From assembly GCF_007126775.1 (NCBI RefSeq), contig NZ_SLAP01000165.1:1-64000 (forward strand): a DNA stretch of 64,000 nucleotides, written 5' to 3'. This DNA is from Cecembia sp. Lineage in GTDB: Bacteria > Bacteroidota > Bacteroidia > Cytophagales > Cyclobacteriaceae. Position 1 is the first letter of the stretch. The number at the start of each line of letters is the position of its first letter. The notes beneath the pieces were generated by a model. That model was not told the origin of the DNA, did not search any database, and was given only the letters and a program-made list of their open reading frames with translations. Shown piece by piece: positions 36,876 through 47,016 of the stretch. The translations under genes and the position numbers were made by a program.

Positions 36876-37299
36876 TAACGACCCTATTTAAACTGATAAT
36901 CCTTACGTCACTTTCATCAACTTCCATATTAATTAAGATAAAATCAAGCGGAATGTAGTCGGGAATTTTCTCAGCCCACTCCAACCAGCAAATACGTCCA
37001 CTGTAGAAATATTCATCTACACCGATTTCTAGAACTTCCTCAGGCTTTTCAATCCTGTAGAAATCGAAATGATAAAATATTTCACCCCGCTTGTTCCTGT
37101 ATTCATTTACTATGGAAAAGGTAGGAGACGATACCATATCCTCAATTCCAAATCTTTTGGAAATGGCTTTGATCAAGGTGGTTTTACCTGCCCCCATTTG
37201 GCCTTTAAACACCCAAACCTTTTCATCACCACAAAACTGAATGATTTTTTCAGCTGCCCCTGCAAGCTGGTTTAGATTTTCACAACGGATTACTTTCAA
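36856..37299 (-). CDS. tsaE: tRNA threonylcarbamoyladenosine biosynthesis protein TsaE
   Basis: A 147-residue ATPase of the TsaE family, which works with TsaB and TsaD to form t6A at position 37 of ANN-decoding tRNAs. Walker A is GQMGAGKTTLIKAI; SSPTFSIVNEY, YHFDFYRI and the late CWLEWAEKIPDYIP are conserved. Its start lies five bases after the porX stop, and its end overlaps ald, so the three genes are probably one transcript. Confidence 0.95.
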   Translation of the reverse strand: MKVIRCENLNQLAGAAEKIIQFCGDEKVWVFKGQMGAGKTTLIKAISKRFGIEDMVSSPTFSIVNEYRNKRGEIFYHFDFYRIEKPEEVLEIGVDEYFYSGRICWLEWAEKIPDYIPLDFILINMEVDESDVRIISLNRVVNGEING

Positions 37300-37304
37300 T
37301 CTGC

Positions 37305-38864
37305 TTAAATATTCTTTGGAACAAGATGAATAAGTGGAATAATAATTTCCTCCAAGGATACTCCTCCATGCTGAAAAGTATCTTTGTAGTAATTTACATA
37401 ATAATTGTAATTGTTTGGATATGCAAAGAAATAATCTTCCACTGCAAAAACATAACTTGTTGATACATTAAATTTTGGAAGCTTTGCGTCTTCAGGCTTT
37501 AATATTTCGAAAACTTTTCCACTTTCAAAGTTCAGATTTTTCCCTTGTTTGTACCTTAGGTTTGTTGTGATGGTTTTATCACCGACAATTTTATAAGGTT
37601 TATGAACCCGCTTTGTCCCGTGATCTGTGGTTACGATTACCTCCGCTCCCACATCATTGATTTTTTTGAACAGTTCAAATAAGGAGGAGTGCTCAAACCA
37701 ACTTTTTGTCAATGACCTATAGGCAGATTCATTGGGTGCGAGCTCCCTGATCATTTTCATGTCAGTTCGCGCATGGGACATCATATCCACAAAATTATAC
37801 ACCAATACATTCAGATCATTGTTCAGAAGATTATGTACCTGATCCAAAACTGCTTTTCCCTGATAAGCCTGTAAAATTTTATGATAGCTAAATTTAATAT
37901 TCAACCTGTTACGGTGAAGGTTTTCGGCTAAAAACTCCTCCTCTTTATTATTTTTCCCTTCATCTGTATCCTCCCCTTCCCACAGATCGGGATGAAATCT
38001 GGCCATTTCAGAAGGCATAAGCCCACTAAAGAGTGCATTTCTGGAATAAGCGGTAGTGGTAGGCAGGATGCTGTAATAAGTCCCTTCTTCTTTGACATTG
38101 AAATAATTGGTAATTAAAGGCTTTAAAACTTCCCATTGGTCAAGCCGAAGATTATCTATTACCACAAAAAACAAAGGTTTCCCTGATTTTAGCAAAGGGA
38201 AAACCTTTTCTTTCATCAGTTTATTAGATAAAATGGGCATCTCTGACCTGGAATCATTGATCCAGTCCAAATAATTGGTTTTAATAAATTTTGCAAAAGT
38301 GGAATTGGCTTCGGTCTTTTGAGTCTCCAACACCTCTTGCATACTTTTATTTTCTGTTTTGTCTATTTCTAATTCCCAATAAGTAAGCCGCTTATAAATA
38401 TCAGTCCATTCCTGATGAGTAGAGGCCTCATCGCAGGCCATACTTATATTCATAAAATCCTGTCTATAGGACAGATTTGTTCTTTCAGATATCAGCTGTT
38501 TATTCTGTAGGATTTTTTTTACCGAAAGCAATATCTGGTTAGGATTGATGGGTTTGATCAGGTAATCGGCAATTTGACCACCTATGGCATCATCCATGAT
38601 GTGCTCTTCTTCACTTTTGGTGATCATCACCACTGGAATCTGAGGCTTTATCATTTTAATCTGCTGAAGGGTTTCCAAACCAGTCATACCTGGCATCATT
38701 TCATCTAGGAAAATTACATCAAAATTTTGCTCTTCAACCATATCAATGGCATCTACTCCGCTGTTAACAGTCAGAATATCATATCCTTTTTGTTGGAGGA
38801 AAAGAATATGAGGCTTCAATAAATCTATTTCATCGTCCGCCCAAAGGATTTTGGAATTTTGCAT
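37305..38864 (-). CDS. porX: PorX response regulator of the type IX secretion system (REC-PglZ)
   Basis: A 519-residue protein. The receiver domain (about 5-120) has acidic DDE at 10-12, phospho-accepting Asp54 (VIFLDEMMPG), and YLIKPI with the conserved Lys. A helical linker leads to a PglZ-type alkaline-phosphatase-superfamily domain (about 200-515) with VVIDNLRLDQW, an early Thr-rich segment (LPTTTAYSRN), DMMSHARTD and VTTDHGT as metal-site regions. This architecture and length are those of PorX, which with PorY and the sigma factor SigP controls T9SS genes. The frame extends to 39023, but M54 is the true start: MQNSKILWADDE matches PorX N-termini. It heads the porX-tsaE-ald set. Confidence 0.93.
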   Translation of the reverse strand: MQNSKILWADDEIDLLKPHILFLQQKGYDILTVNSGVDAIDMVEEQNFDVIFLDEMMPGMTGLETLQQIKMIKPQIPVVMITKSEEEHIMDDAIGGQIADYLIKPINPNQILLSVKKILQNKQLISERTNLSYRQDFMNISMACDEASTHQEWTDIYKRLTYWELEIDKTENKSMQEVLETQKTEANSTFAKFIKTNYLDWINDSRSEMPILSNKLMKEKVFPLLKSGKPLFFVVIDNLRLDQWEVLKPLITNYFNVKEEGTYYSILPTTTAYSRNALFSGLMPSEMARFHPDLWEGEDTDEGKNNKEEEFLAENLHRNRLNIKFSYHKILQAYQGKAVLDQVHNLLNNDLNVLVYNFVDMMSHARTDMKMIRELAPNESAYRSLTKSWFEHSSLFELFKKINDVGAEVIVTTDHGTKRVHKPYKIVGDKTITTNLRYKQGKNLNFESGKVFEILKPEDAKLPKFNVSTSYVFAVEDYFFAYPNNYNYYVNYYKDTFQHGGVSLEEIIIPLIHLVPKNI

Positions 38865-38915
38865 GTGATACGGTTTATTTCTTTTAAAATTATAATTACT
38901 TTTGAAACCAATCAA

Positions 38916-40154
38916 ATGTCTGAGACATTGAAAAGCCACAAAATATTGAATGATCCTGTTTACGGATTTATTACCATACCCAGCGAGCTGATTTTTTCGA
39001 TAATTGACCATCCCTTCTTTCAAAGGTTACGTCGTATCAAGCAACTTGGTTTAACTGACTTTGTCTATCCCGGTGCTTTGCATACACGTTTCCATCATGC
39101 CATAGGCGCTATGCACCTCATGAGTATCACTTTGGACAATTTACGAAATAAAGGGAATGAAATCTCAGATGAGGAATATGAAGCTGCCTTGATTGCCATT
39201 TTACTTCATGACGTAGGCCACGGGCCATTTTCCCACGCTTTGGAATTTAGCCTGCTACAAAATATTCCCCATGAATCAGTTTCATTATTGGTAATTCAAG
39301 CCATGAACAAAGAATTTTGTGGAAGCTTGAATCTTGCTCTTAAAATTTTTGAAAACCAATATGAAAGAAAATTTTTTCACCAATTGGTAGCCAGTCAATT
39401 GGATATAGACCGCCTGGATTATCTTCAAAGAGACTGTTTTTTTACAGGAGTTTCTGAAGGAACCATTGGAGCAGACCGAATCATTAAAATGATGAACATC
39501 AAAAACGACCAATTGGTCGTTGAAGAGAAGGGGTTGTACAGCATTGAAAATTTTCTTAGCGCGAGGAGGTTGATGTATTGGCAGGTTTATCTGCATAAAA
39601 CTACCGTTTCTGCAGAAAAAATGCTCATCAACCTCATCATTAGGGCCAAAGAGATTCAACAAAGCAGAGGAAAAGTGAAAGCTTCTGAAGATCTGCTTCA
39701 TTTTCTGGAAAATGATTTCAGATTGAAAGACTTCGAAGAATCCCCGGATTTATTAAAGGCTTTTCTAGGTTTGGATGATTTCGACATATGGGGAGGGATC
39801 AAACACTGGAAAAACGAACCTGATTACATCCTGCGAAATATTTCCAATATGTTTCTTACCAGGAAGCTCTATAAGATTTCTTTGAGAAACGAAGCATTCG
39901 AAGCCGAAGAATTGGAATCTTTGAAAAACAAAACCCTGAAAAAACTAGGAATACCTGAACAGGACTTGCATTATTTCTTTACTCATGGTTCAATTAGCAA
40001 TCATGCCTATTTGAATAAAGAACGCATCCATATTCTAACCAAAAAGGGGAAAATAATTGACGTGGCTCAGGCTGCCGATCTACCTAACATTAAAGCCATG
40101 AGCAAAATTGTAAAAAAGCATTACGTATGTCAAGCTAAAAGTTTAATTTTATAG
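38916..40154 (+). CDS. HD-domain phosphohydrolase (dNTPase/SAMHD1-like)
   Basis: A 412-residue protein. HTRFHHAIGAMHLM and LLHDVGHGPFSHALE carry the H...HD...D metal ligands of the HD superfamily, and SQLDIDRLDYLQRDC is typical of the SAMHD1/dGTPase-like COG1078 group. The start ATG at 38916 lies 51 bases from the divergent porX start; TACTTTTG (38897-38904) may be a -7 element but leaves a very short leader. It leads the lipid A set, 21 bases before lpxD. Nucleotide hydrolase activity is inferred from family; why it travels with lipid A genes is unclear. Confidence 0.87.
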   Translation: MSETLKSHKILNDPVYGFITIPSELIFSIIDHPFFQRLRRIKQLGLTDFVYPGALHTRFHHAIGAMHLMSITLDNLRNKGNEISDEEYEAALIAILLHDVGHGPFSHALEFSLLQNIPHESVSLLVIQAMNKEFCGSLNLALKIFENQYERKFFHQLVASQLDIDRLDYLQRDCFFTGVSEGTIGADRIIKMMNIKNDQLVVEEKGLYSIENFLSARRLMYWQVYLHKTTVSAEKMLINLIIRAKEIQQSRGKVKASEDLLHFLENDFRLKDFEESPDLLKAFLGLDDFDIWGGIKHWKNEPDYILRNISNMFLTRKLYKISLRNEAFEAEELESLKNKTLKKLGIPEQDLHYFFTHGSISNHAYLNKERIHILTKKGKIIDVAQAADLPNIKAMSKIVKKHYVCQAKSLIL

Positions 40155-40175
40155 CCAAATTGTACCAAATTAAGC

Positions 40176-41198
40176 ATGGAATTCACCCTAGAACAGATTG
40201 CAACGATTCTCGATGGGAAAGTAGAGGGAAACGAAAACCTAAAGGTTTACAGACTGGATAAAATCCAAGAGGGCAAACCTGGTGGCATCAGTTTTCTTTC
40301 CAATGAAAAATACGAGCCATTTATCTATACAACCTCAGCTACTGCTGTAATCGTATCCGAGGATTTCAAGCCATCCAAACCAATTTCTTGTCAACTTATT
40401 CGGGTAAAAAATGCTTACACAGGCTTTACCCAATTATTGGAAGCCTATTCCAAGTTGAGTAAAATGAGTAAAACCGGAATAGAAGAACCTTCACATTTTC
40501 ATACTTCAAGTTCTCAGGGAGATGCTGGATATAGGGGCGCTTTTTCTTATGTAGGTAAGAACTGTTCCATAGGAATAGGTGTGAAAATCCATCCCCATGT
40601 GTATATTGGCGACAATGTAAGCATAGGGGATCATACAATTATTCATGTAGGTGCAAGAATTTTAGATGATACCACAATCGGAAGCCATTGTGAAATTCAC
40701 CCCAATGCAGTAATTGGCTCTGATGGTTTTGGATTTGCTCCTCAAGATAATGGGAGCTATAAGGCAATCCCACAAATAGGGAATGTAATTATTGAAAGTC
40801 ATGTAAGTATAGGAGCCAATACCACTGTGGACCGGGCAACTATGGGAAGTACAATCATTAAAGAAGGTGCAAAAATCGATAATTTAGTGCAAATAGCACA
40901 TAATGTGGTTGTAGGAAAGCACACTGTAATTGCTTCTCAGACAGGTATTTCGGGGTCAACAGAAATAGGAAATAATTGTGTGATCGCAGGTCAGGTAGGA
41001 CTTGTAGGCCACATAAAAATCGCGGATAAAACAACAATAGGCGCCAAAACTGGAATTACAAGAAGCATTGAAGGTTCGGGAAAAACTATTTTTGGATATA
41101 TGGGAATGGAGATTAAAGAATTCTTAAAATCCTATTCCATTTTCAAAAACTTACCATCTCTTCAGGACCGTTTAAGGGAACTGGAAAAAAAACAATAA
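40176..41198 (+). CDS. lpxD: UDP-3-O-(3-hydroxyacyl)glucosamine N-acyltransferase
   Basis: A 340-residue LpxD, which adds the second, N-linked hydroxyacyl chain in lipid A synthesis. An N-terminal uridine-binding domain (about 1-105) is followed by left-handed beta-helix hexapeptide repeats ([20 protein letters not shown]). [10 protein letters not shown] and [12 protein letters not shown], with the catalytic His, are diagnostic. Normal length. In the HD-lpxD-lpxC/fabZ-lpxA operon. Confidence 0.96.
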   Translation: MEFTLEQIATILDGKVEGNENLKVYRLDKIQEGKPGGISFLSNEKYEPFIYTTSATAVIVSEDFKPSKPISCQLIRVKNAYTGFTQLLEAYSKLSKMSKTGIEEPSHFHTSSSQGDAGYRGAFSYVGKNCSIGIGVKIHPHVYIGDNVSIGDHTIIHVGARILDDTTIGSHCEIHPNAVIGSDGFGFAPQDNGSYKAIPQIGNVIIESHVSIGANTTVDRATMGSTIIKEGAKIDNLVQIAHNVVVGKHTVIASQTGISGSTEIGNNCVIAGQVGLVGHIKIADKTTIGAKTGITRSIEGSGKTIFGYMGMEIKEFLKSYSIFKNLPSLQDRLRELEKKQ

Positions 41199-41235
41199 CT
41201 TTGTAAGCCTTTTAACTTTAGCACAATAAAATCCG

Positions 41236-42630
41236 ATGAGGGTAAAACAACATACGATTAAAAAACAAGTAACAGTTTCAGGTGTAGGTCTCCACACAGG
41301 AGTCATTTCTAATTTAACCTTTTTACCTGCTCCAGCTAATCACGGTTTCAAATTCCAGAGGATTGACCTGGAAGGCATGCCCATCATTGATGCGGACGTG
41401 GACAATGTGGTGGATGTATCCCGAGGGACTACACTTGAACAAAGCGGGGCAAGGGTATTTACAGTTGAACATGTGCTTGCAGCCTTAGTTGGATTGGAGA
41501 TTGATAATATTCTGATGCAATTGGATGGCCCTGAACCTCCTATTTTGGATGGTTCTTCGATCCAGTTTATTGAAGTTTTGGAAAATGCCGGTATGGAAGA
41601 GCAGAACGCACTCAGAAGATTTTTTGAGGTTCCTGAAAGCATCAGTTACAGAGATCCATCCAGAGAAGTGGAACTTGCGGCTTTGCCCTTGGATGATTAT
41701 CGGGTAACAGTCATGGTGGATTACAATTCCCCGGTATTGGGAAGCCAGCATGCCTCGATAACCAATATCAGTCAATTCAAAAATGAAATCGCCTCTTGTA
41801 GGACTTTTTGTTTTTTGCATGAACTTGAAATGCTCTATAACCAAAACCTGATCAAAGGGGGAGACTTAAACAATGCCATAGTTGTGGTGGACAGAATCAT
41901 TGAAGATTCTGAACTGAATAATTTGGCTAAAATGTTCAATAAAGAAAAAGTTGAGGTCCGTAAAGAGGGGATTCTGAACAATGTCGAATTAAGATACAAA
42001 AATGAACCTGCTCGTCATAAATTATTGGATGTCGTTGGTGATCTTGCTTTGGTTGGAAGACCTTTAAAGGCGCAGATCCTTGCCGCCAGACCAGGTCATG
42101 CTGCAAATGTAGCTTTTGCCAAAAAATTGAAACGGGCTTGGGAAAAAATAGGCCCTAGCCATATCCCTCATTATGATCCAAAATTGCCACCTGTAATGGA
42201 TATCAATCAGATCAGTAATATACTACCTCATAGGTATCCATTCCAGCTCTTGGACAAAATAATCTATTTGGATGACACCACAGTAGCAGGTGTCAAAAAT
42301 GTCACAATCAATGAGCCCTTCTTTATGGGACATTTCCCCAATAACCCTGTAATGCCTGGTGTGTTACAAGTGGAAGCAATGGCTCAAACTGGGGGGATTT
42401 TAGTCCTCAGTACCGTAAAAGATCCAGAGAATTATTGGACATATTTTCTCGGAATAGAGAGCTGCAAATTTAGGAAAATGGTACTTCCTGGAGATACTAT
42501 CGTCTTCAAATGCGAACTCTTGGCTCCTATTAGAAGGGGTATAGCCAAAATGAAAGGAGAAGCTTTTGTAGGAAACACCTTGGTTTGTGAAGCAGTAATG
42601 ACCGCAAGTATTGTAAGAAAAGAATCATGA
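41236..42630 (+). CDS. lpxC/fabZ: Bifunctional LpxC deacetylase / FabZ hydroxyacyl-ACP dehydratase
   Basis: A 464-residue fusion typical of Bacteroidota. LpxC part (about 1-305): Glu78-His79 in TVEHVLAAL, His261 and Asp265 in [10 protein letters not shown], and His288 in ARPGH; it removes acetate from UDP-3-O-acyl-GlcNAc, the committed step of lipid A synthesis. FabZ part (about 325-464): [11 protein letters not shown], His366 in [12 protein letters not shown] and Glu380 in [10 protein letters not shown]; it dehydrates 3-hydroxyacyl-ACP for fatty acid synthesis. The fusion ties two pathways that compete for hydroxyacyl-ACP. Its stop overlaps lpxA (ATGA). Confidence 0.97.
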   Translation: MRVKQHTIKKQVTVSGVGLHTGVISNLTFLPAPANHGFKFQRIDLEGMPIIDADVDNVVDVSRGTTLEQSGARVFTVEHVLAALVGLEIDNILMQLDGPEPPILDGSSIQFIEVLENAGMEEQNALRRFFEVPESISYRDPSREVELAALPLDDYRVTVMVDYNSPVLGSQHASITNISQFKNEIASCRTFCFLHELEMLYNQNLIKGGDLNNAIVVVDRIIEDSELNNLAKMFNKEKVEVRKEGILNNVELRYKNEPARHKLLDVVGDLALVGRPLKAQILAARPGHAANVAFAKKLKRAWEKIGPSHIPHYDPKLPPVMDINQISNILPHRYPFQLLDKIIYLDDTTVAGVKNVTINEPFFMGHFPNNPVMPGVLQVEAMAQTGGILVLSTVKDPENYWTYFLGIESCKFRKMVLPGDTIVFKCELLAPIRRGIAKMKGEAFVGNTLVCEAVMTASIVRKES

Positions 42631-43406
42631 TCAGTCAACTCGCCCAAATCCACGAAAGCTCCAAAATTGGTCAAAAAGTACACATTGACCCATTCACCAT
42701 GATACATGAAGATGTAGAAATAGGCGAAGGCACATGGATAGGATCCAATGTTACTATATTTCCAGGGACAAGGATTGGTAAAAATTGTAAGATTTTCCCA
42801 GGAGCAGTGATCGCTGCCATCCCACAAGACTTAAAATTTCAAGGAGAAAAGTCTACTGTAGAAATAGGAGACGATACCACCATAAGGGAATGCGTCACCA
42901 TTAGCAGGGGGACTTTGGAAAAGAAAACCACCAAAGTGGGGAGTAATTGCTTGCTTATGGCATATGTACATATTGCCCATGACTGTATCGTAGGCAATAA
43001 CGTTATTATTGCTAATGCAGTGCAGGTAGCAGGGCATGTAATTATAGATGATTGGGCCATTATTGGTGGAAGCAGCGCCATTCATCAGTTTGTTAAAATC
43101 GGAATGCATTCCATGATTTCTGGGGGATCTTTGGTGAGAAAAGATGTCCCTCCTTACACAAAAGCAGCCAGAGAGCCTTTGAGTTATGCAGGAGTGAATA
43201 GCCTTGGGCTTAGGAGAAGAGGCTTCTCCTCTGAAACCATCAGTCTTATTCAGGAAGTGTACCGATATCTTTTTCTCAATAGTCTGAATAACAGCAGGGC
43301 TTTGGAAGAAATTGAGATCAATCTTCCAGCTACGAAAGAAAGAGACGAGATAGTGAATTTTATCCGCTCTTCCGAAAGGGGAGTAATGAAAGGATACATC
43401 AGTTAG
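42627..43406 (+). CDS. lpxA: Acyl-ACP--UDP-N-acetylglucosamine O-acyltransferase
   Basis: A 259-residue LpxA, first enzyme of lipid A synthesis. It has hexapeptide beta-helix repeats, catalytic His118 in YVHIAHDC, the chain-length ruler region IHQFVKIG, and a C-terminal helical part (SYAGVNSLGLRRRGFS). Normal length. Start overlaps the lpxC/fabZ stop by four bases; the ABC ATPase gene follows after four bases. Confidence 0.96.
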   Translation: MISQLAQIHESSKIGQKVHIDPFTMIHEDVEIGEGTWIGSNVTIFPGTRIGKNCKIFPGAVIAAIPQDLKFQGEKSTVEIGDDTTIRECVTISRGTLEKKTTKVGSNCLLMAYVHIAHDCIVGNNVIIANAVQVAGHVIIDDWAIIGGSSAIHQFVKIGMHSMISGGSLVRKDVPPYTKAAREPLSYAGVNSLGLRRRGFSSETISLIQEVYRYLFLNSLNNSRALEEIEINLPATKERDEIVNFIRSSERGVMKGYIS

Positions 43407-43410
43407 TCCT

Positions 43411-44043
43411 ATGGAGATAAGGCTGGAATCAGCAGGTAAACGTTTTCAGTACGATTGGATTTTTAAAAGTCTGACCACTGTGATACCGGAAGGTGAAGCC
43501 ATTGCCATAACCGGAAGCAATGGCTCAGGCAAGTCGACTTTGCTCAAATGCATAGCAGGTCTGAATCCGCTTACAGAGGGAAATGTCTATTTCCACTGGA
43601 AAAATCAGGAAGTCAATGACGCAGATATTTTTAACCACCTGGTCATCAGCGCTCCTTATCTTGAATTACCGGAAGAATTTCAATTACTTGAATTGCTCCA
43701 ATTTCACTTTAAATTCAAAAGACCTTTCAATGAAATGTCATTTGATGAAATGATGGATAAAATGTACCTAAAGGATCACAAATTTAAGCCCATCAATCAG
43801 TTCAGCAGTGGCATGAAACAACGGCTAAAACTTGGGCTTTGTCTCTTTTCAGACGTCCCATTGGTTCTCTTGGATGAGCCTACCTCCAATCTAGATGAAA
43901 AAGGAGTTTTATGGTATTTGGAATTGATAGGAAGTTATGGCAAGGGAAAGACCTTATTGATTTGTTCCAATGACCCCAGAGAGTATGGTTTTTGTCACCA
44001 AAAAATTCACGTAGAAGATTATAAGCTAAGTCAAAGGCTTTGA
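43411..44043 (+). CDS. ABC transporter ATP-binding protein, CcmA-like
   Basis: A 210-residue ATPase subunit. Walker A TGSNGSGKSTLLK, signature QFSSGMKQRLKLG, Walker B VLLDEPTSNLD. Small size and sequence resemble CcmA-type haem-exporter or simple ABC-2 ATPases. No permease gene is adjacent, so its partner must be elsewhere. It follows lpxA by four bases, which hints at an envelope role, but sequence does not show the cargo. Confidence 0.85.
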   Translation: MEIRLESAGKRFQYDWIFKSLTTVIPEGEAIAITGSNGSGKSTLLKCIAGLNPLTEGNVYFHWKNQEVNDADIFNHLVISAPYLELPEEFQLLELLQFHFKFKRPFNEMSFDEMMDKMYLKDHKFKPINQFSSGMKQRLKLGLCLFSDVPLVLLDEPTSNLDEKGVLWYLELIGSYGKGKTLLICSNDPREYGFCHQKIHVEDYKLSQRL

Positions 44044-44093
44044 AAATCGAATCTAATATTTAATTTTACTGAAAATACTTAATATTATTTTAT

Positions 44094-44573
44094 ATGAAGC
44101 ATCCTTTTTATAAGCTTTTTATCCTTTTAAGCATACTGACCCTTTCTTTTGCATGTGGTGAAAAAAGCACTGACCCTGAGCCTCAGAAGACCCCGGAAGA
44201 ATTGGCAATTGAAGATCTGGCAGGAAGTGGATCTGAAGTGTGGGGTATTGCAAATGGTGGCTCAGTTCAACGGGACGGCCGTTCAGAAACCAATATATAT
44301 CAAAACTTTACAATTACTTTTTCTGCAAATAATTCCAGTAAGACTTATCAAACAAGCAATGGCAACAGTTTATTTGACGCAAGCGGTAATTGGAATTTTG
44401 CTTCAGGAAGTATTGAAAGAATCATTTTAACAGGTTCTTCACCTGCTTCGGGCCAAGAAATTACTTTTACCAGATCGGGAAATAATCTCAGGTTACAATT
44501 CAATATTCCAATTCCTGAAGCAAGGGTAAATGCTATCGCAGGAAGCTATGTGTTCAACCTGACAAGGCAATAA
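44094..44573 (+). CDS. Lipoprotein of unknown function
   Basis: A 159-residue protein with a lipoprotein signal peptide ending LSFAC (Cys near residue 21). The mature part is Ser/Asn-rich with beta-strand-like repeats (NFTITFSANNSSKTYQTSNGN) and resembles small single-domain beta-sandwich or lipocalin-like lipoproteins of Bacteroidota. No named family is recognised. It follows the ABC ATPase gene by 50 bases. Confidence 0.65.
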   Translation: MKHPFYKLFILLSILTLSFACGEKSTDPEPQKTPEELAIEDLAGSGSEVWGIANGGSVQRDGRSETNIYQNFTITFSANNSSKTYQTSNGNSLFDASGNWNFASGSIERIILTGSSPASGQEITFTRSGNNLRLQFNIPIPEARVNAIAGSYVFNLTRQ

Positions 44574-44624
44574 TACCTAAGCCTATTAGTTTTATTAAAA
44601 CTAAGTAGTTCGCTATAAGTTTTT

Positions 44625-47012
44625 TTAAACCTTTAGGGTAACCAACGTAACGCCTGCTCCACCCCTATCAGCATGCTCATCCTCCAATTTACCGACCTGC
44701 TTCATTCCCCTTAGGATATTTCTGGTGATATCCCTTAAAATCCCATCCCCTTTCCCATGCACGATTCTAAGATCTTTCAATCCCAACATATATGCATCGT
44801 CAATAAAGTTTTGGACGAATGGAAGTATTTCCTCTCCCCTTTTGCCGCGAATATCCAGATTGGGAGAAAAATCCAACATTTTACTGTGGGTATCAAAACC
44901 AGTTCTCTTGGCTAATGACTTCTTTTCTTTTTTGACTTCACCTTGAGAAATTTTCTCAAGCCGGTTTAATTTTACAGTAGATTTTAAATCCCCAATACTT
45001 ATTTCTGCTACCTTATTTTTCAGTACCAGTACTTGTGCTATTGCCCCATTATCTTTCAAGCGCACATGGTCTCCTTCTTTGATTTCTCCTCCAATCACCT
45101 TTACTTCAGCAACCGGAATCAAAGGCTTTTCTGGTTTTACCTCTTTTTTGAGTACCTCAAGCTCAGCCCTTACTTTTTTAGAGACTTCGCTATCAGCTTT
45201 GCTTTGTTTGATTTCTTTGATGGATGCTTCAATCTTTTTATTGACCTGATCTAAAAGGGCTTTGGCTTCTGTTTTGGCCTCCTGTATGTATTGTTTTTTA
45301 TTTTTATCTAAGGTCTCTTTCAATTGATTGTATTCCTTTAGCTTTTGGTCCAGAAGGCGTTCCTTTTTTTGATTTGCTGAAATGATCTGCTCAAATTTCA
45401 CTTTCTCATTTTCCAATTTCGTCAGCAAGCGATCATAAGTGACACGTTCCTCTCCTATTTGGTTTTTAGCATGTTCAATGATGTCCCTAGCAATACCGAT
45501 TTTAGACGCAATCTCCAACGCGAATGAACTCCCTGGCTTTCCAATTTCCAGTTGATACAAGGGCTCTAAATTATCCACATCATATCTCATGGCCCCATTT
45601 ACCAGCCCTTGATTTTTAGATGCCACTTGTTTCAAGTTTCCATAATGCGTGGTGATAATACCATAAGCTCCAGTTTTATTCAAAGACAAAAGAATCCCCT
45701 CAGCGATGGCACCTCCAAACAGTGGTTCTGTTCCCGTTCCAAATTCATCTATAAAAAGTATTGTCTTCTTATCGGCAAACTGGGTAAAGTATTTCATACT
45801 CATCAAGTGAGAACTGTAAGTACTTAGGTCATTTTCGATATTTTGTTCATCTCCAATATCAATAAAAAAATGATCAAAAAGACAACAGATAGAATGGGGT
45901 TCCATGGGAACCAAGAGACCACATTGCAACATATATTGTACCATAGCGACCGTCTTCAAAGTAACTGACTTGCCTCCAGCATTTGGGCCTGATATAATAA
46001 GCAATCTTCTATTATGATCGAGTTGAATATGGAGTGGAATAATTATTTTTCCCTGCTGCTTAAGTGCAATCTCCAAAAGTGGATGCCTGGCCTCATGCCA
46101 TTGAAGGAGCCTGGCCTTTTCCAATTTGGGTCGGTTGGAAGCAGTTTTTATTGCAAATCTTGCCTTGGCCCTGATAAAATCAACCAATCCAAGGAATTGA
46201 AAAGCCTTTCTAAGTTCGGGGATATAAGGCCTTAGTTCATCAGTGAGATTCATAAGGATTTTTTGAATTTCCCTGCGTTCCATATACTCGAGGTCCTTCA
46301 ATTCATTATTAATATCCAAAACCTCAGCAGGTTCAAGGTAAACCGTCTGTCCTGTGGCTGATTCGTCATGAATAAAGCCTTTGATCTTCCTTTTATTCTC
46401 AGCCAGCACTGGTATTACCATTCTTCCGCCTCTTATGGTCACGGATGCATCTTCAGGAGTAAGTCCCTTTGATTTAGCATCTTTGAATATCCTATCCAAA
46501 ACTTTCCTTAGTCGGTTTTCTTCATAAAGAATCTGGGAGCGTATCAAAGATAGCTCCCGAGAAGCGTTATTTCTGATTTTTCCCTTTTCATCAATGATCC
46601 TTTCAATAGCTCTCAAAAGATCATTATTGAGATTGACCAGTCCTAAAAGTTCAAAAAGCTGGGGGTAATCGGCCTCATGATCCAGGAAAAAAGATATACA
46701 TTGACTCAGGGTATTGAGTGCTAATTTTACTTCATGAAATTCATCTTCGTACAAAAATGTACCTTCGATTTTTGCTTTTTCAAGAAAAGGATGGATGTTG
46801 GTAAAGTTGGAAGAAGGAAAAAATTCACCCGACTCTATAAGCCGCTTAAATTCTTCTGTTTGATCCAGTAATCTATTGACCAATCTAAAGTCTTTAGAAA
46901 AGGACATTTTATCAACAAAGTCCATTCCCAAAGGACCCGTACATTCTCCTTTGATCAGCTCCCTGATTTTTTGAAAGTTTATTTTTTCTTCCAGATTCTG
47001 TGGATATACCAT
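44625..47012 (-). CDS. mutS2: Endonuclease MutS2
   Basis: A 795-residue MutS2, an ATPase and nuclease linked to suppression of recombination and to ribosome rescue in different bacteria. Core and lever helices are followed by Walker A GPNAGGKS, Walker B ILFIDEFGTGTEP, then a long coiled coil (about 510-630), a KOW-like segment (IKEGDHVRLKDNGAIAQV) and a C-terminal Smr domain with LDIRGKRGEE and IVHGKGDGILR. Full length. The DUF4296 gene lies four bases upstream on the same strand. Confidence 0.95.
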   Translation of the reverse strand: MVYPQNLEEKINFQKIRELIKGECTGPLGMDFVDKMSFSKDFRLVNRLLDQTEEFKRLIESGEFFPSSNFTNIHPFLEKAKIEGTFLYEDEFHEVKLALNTLSQCISFFLDHEADYPQLFELLGLVNLNNDLLRAIERIIDEKGKIRNNASRELSLIRSQILYEENRLRKVLDRIFKDAKSKGLTPEDASVTIRGGRMVIPVLAENKRKIKGFIHDESATGQTVYLEPAEVLDINNELKDLEYMERREIQKILMNLTDELRPYIPELRKAFQFLGLVDFIRAKARFAIKTASNRPKLEKARLLQWHEARHPLLEIALKQQGKIIIPLHIQLDHNRRLLIISGPNAGGKSVTLKTVAMVQYMLQCGLLVPMEPHSICCLFDHFFIDIGDEQNIENDLSTYSSHLMSMKYFTQFADKKTILFIDEFGTGTEPLFGGAIAEGILLSLNKTGAYGIITTHYGNLKQVASKNQGLVNGAMRYDVDNLEPLYQLEIGKPGSSFALEIASKIGIARDIIEHAKNQIGEERVTYDRLLTKLENEKVKFEQIISANQKKERLLDQKLKEYNQLKETLDKNKKQYIQEAKTEAKALLDQVNKKIEASIKEIKQSKADSEVSKKVRAELEVLKKEVKPEKPLIPVAEVKVIGGEIKEGDHVRLKDNGAIAQVLVLKNKVAEISIGDLKSTVKLNRLEKISQGEVKKEKKSLAKRTGFDTHSKMLDFSPNLDIRGKRGEEILPFVQNFIDDAYMLGLKDLRIVHGKGDGILRDITRNILRGMKQVGKLEDEHADRGGAGVTLVTLKV

Positions 47013-47016
47013 TGAT

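Noticed and set aside
44586-44604. TTAGTTTT-att-AAAACTAA as a terminator
   Set aside because: The stem is almost all A/T and is not followed by a T-run in either direction.
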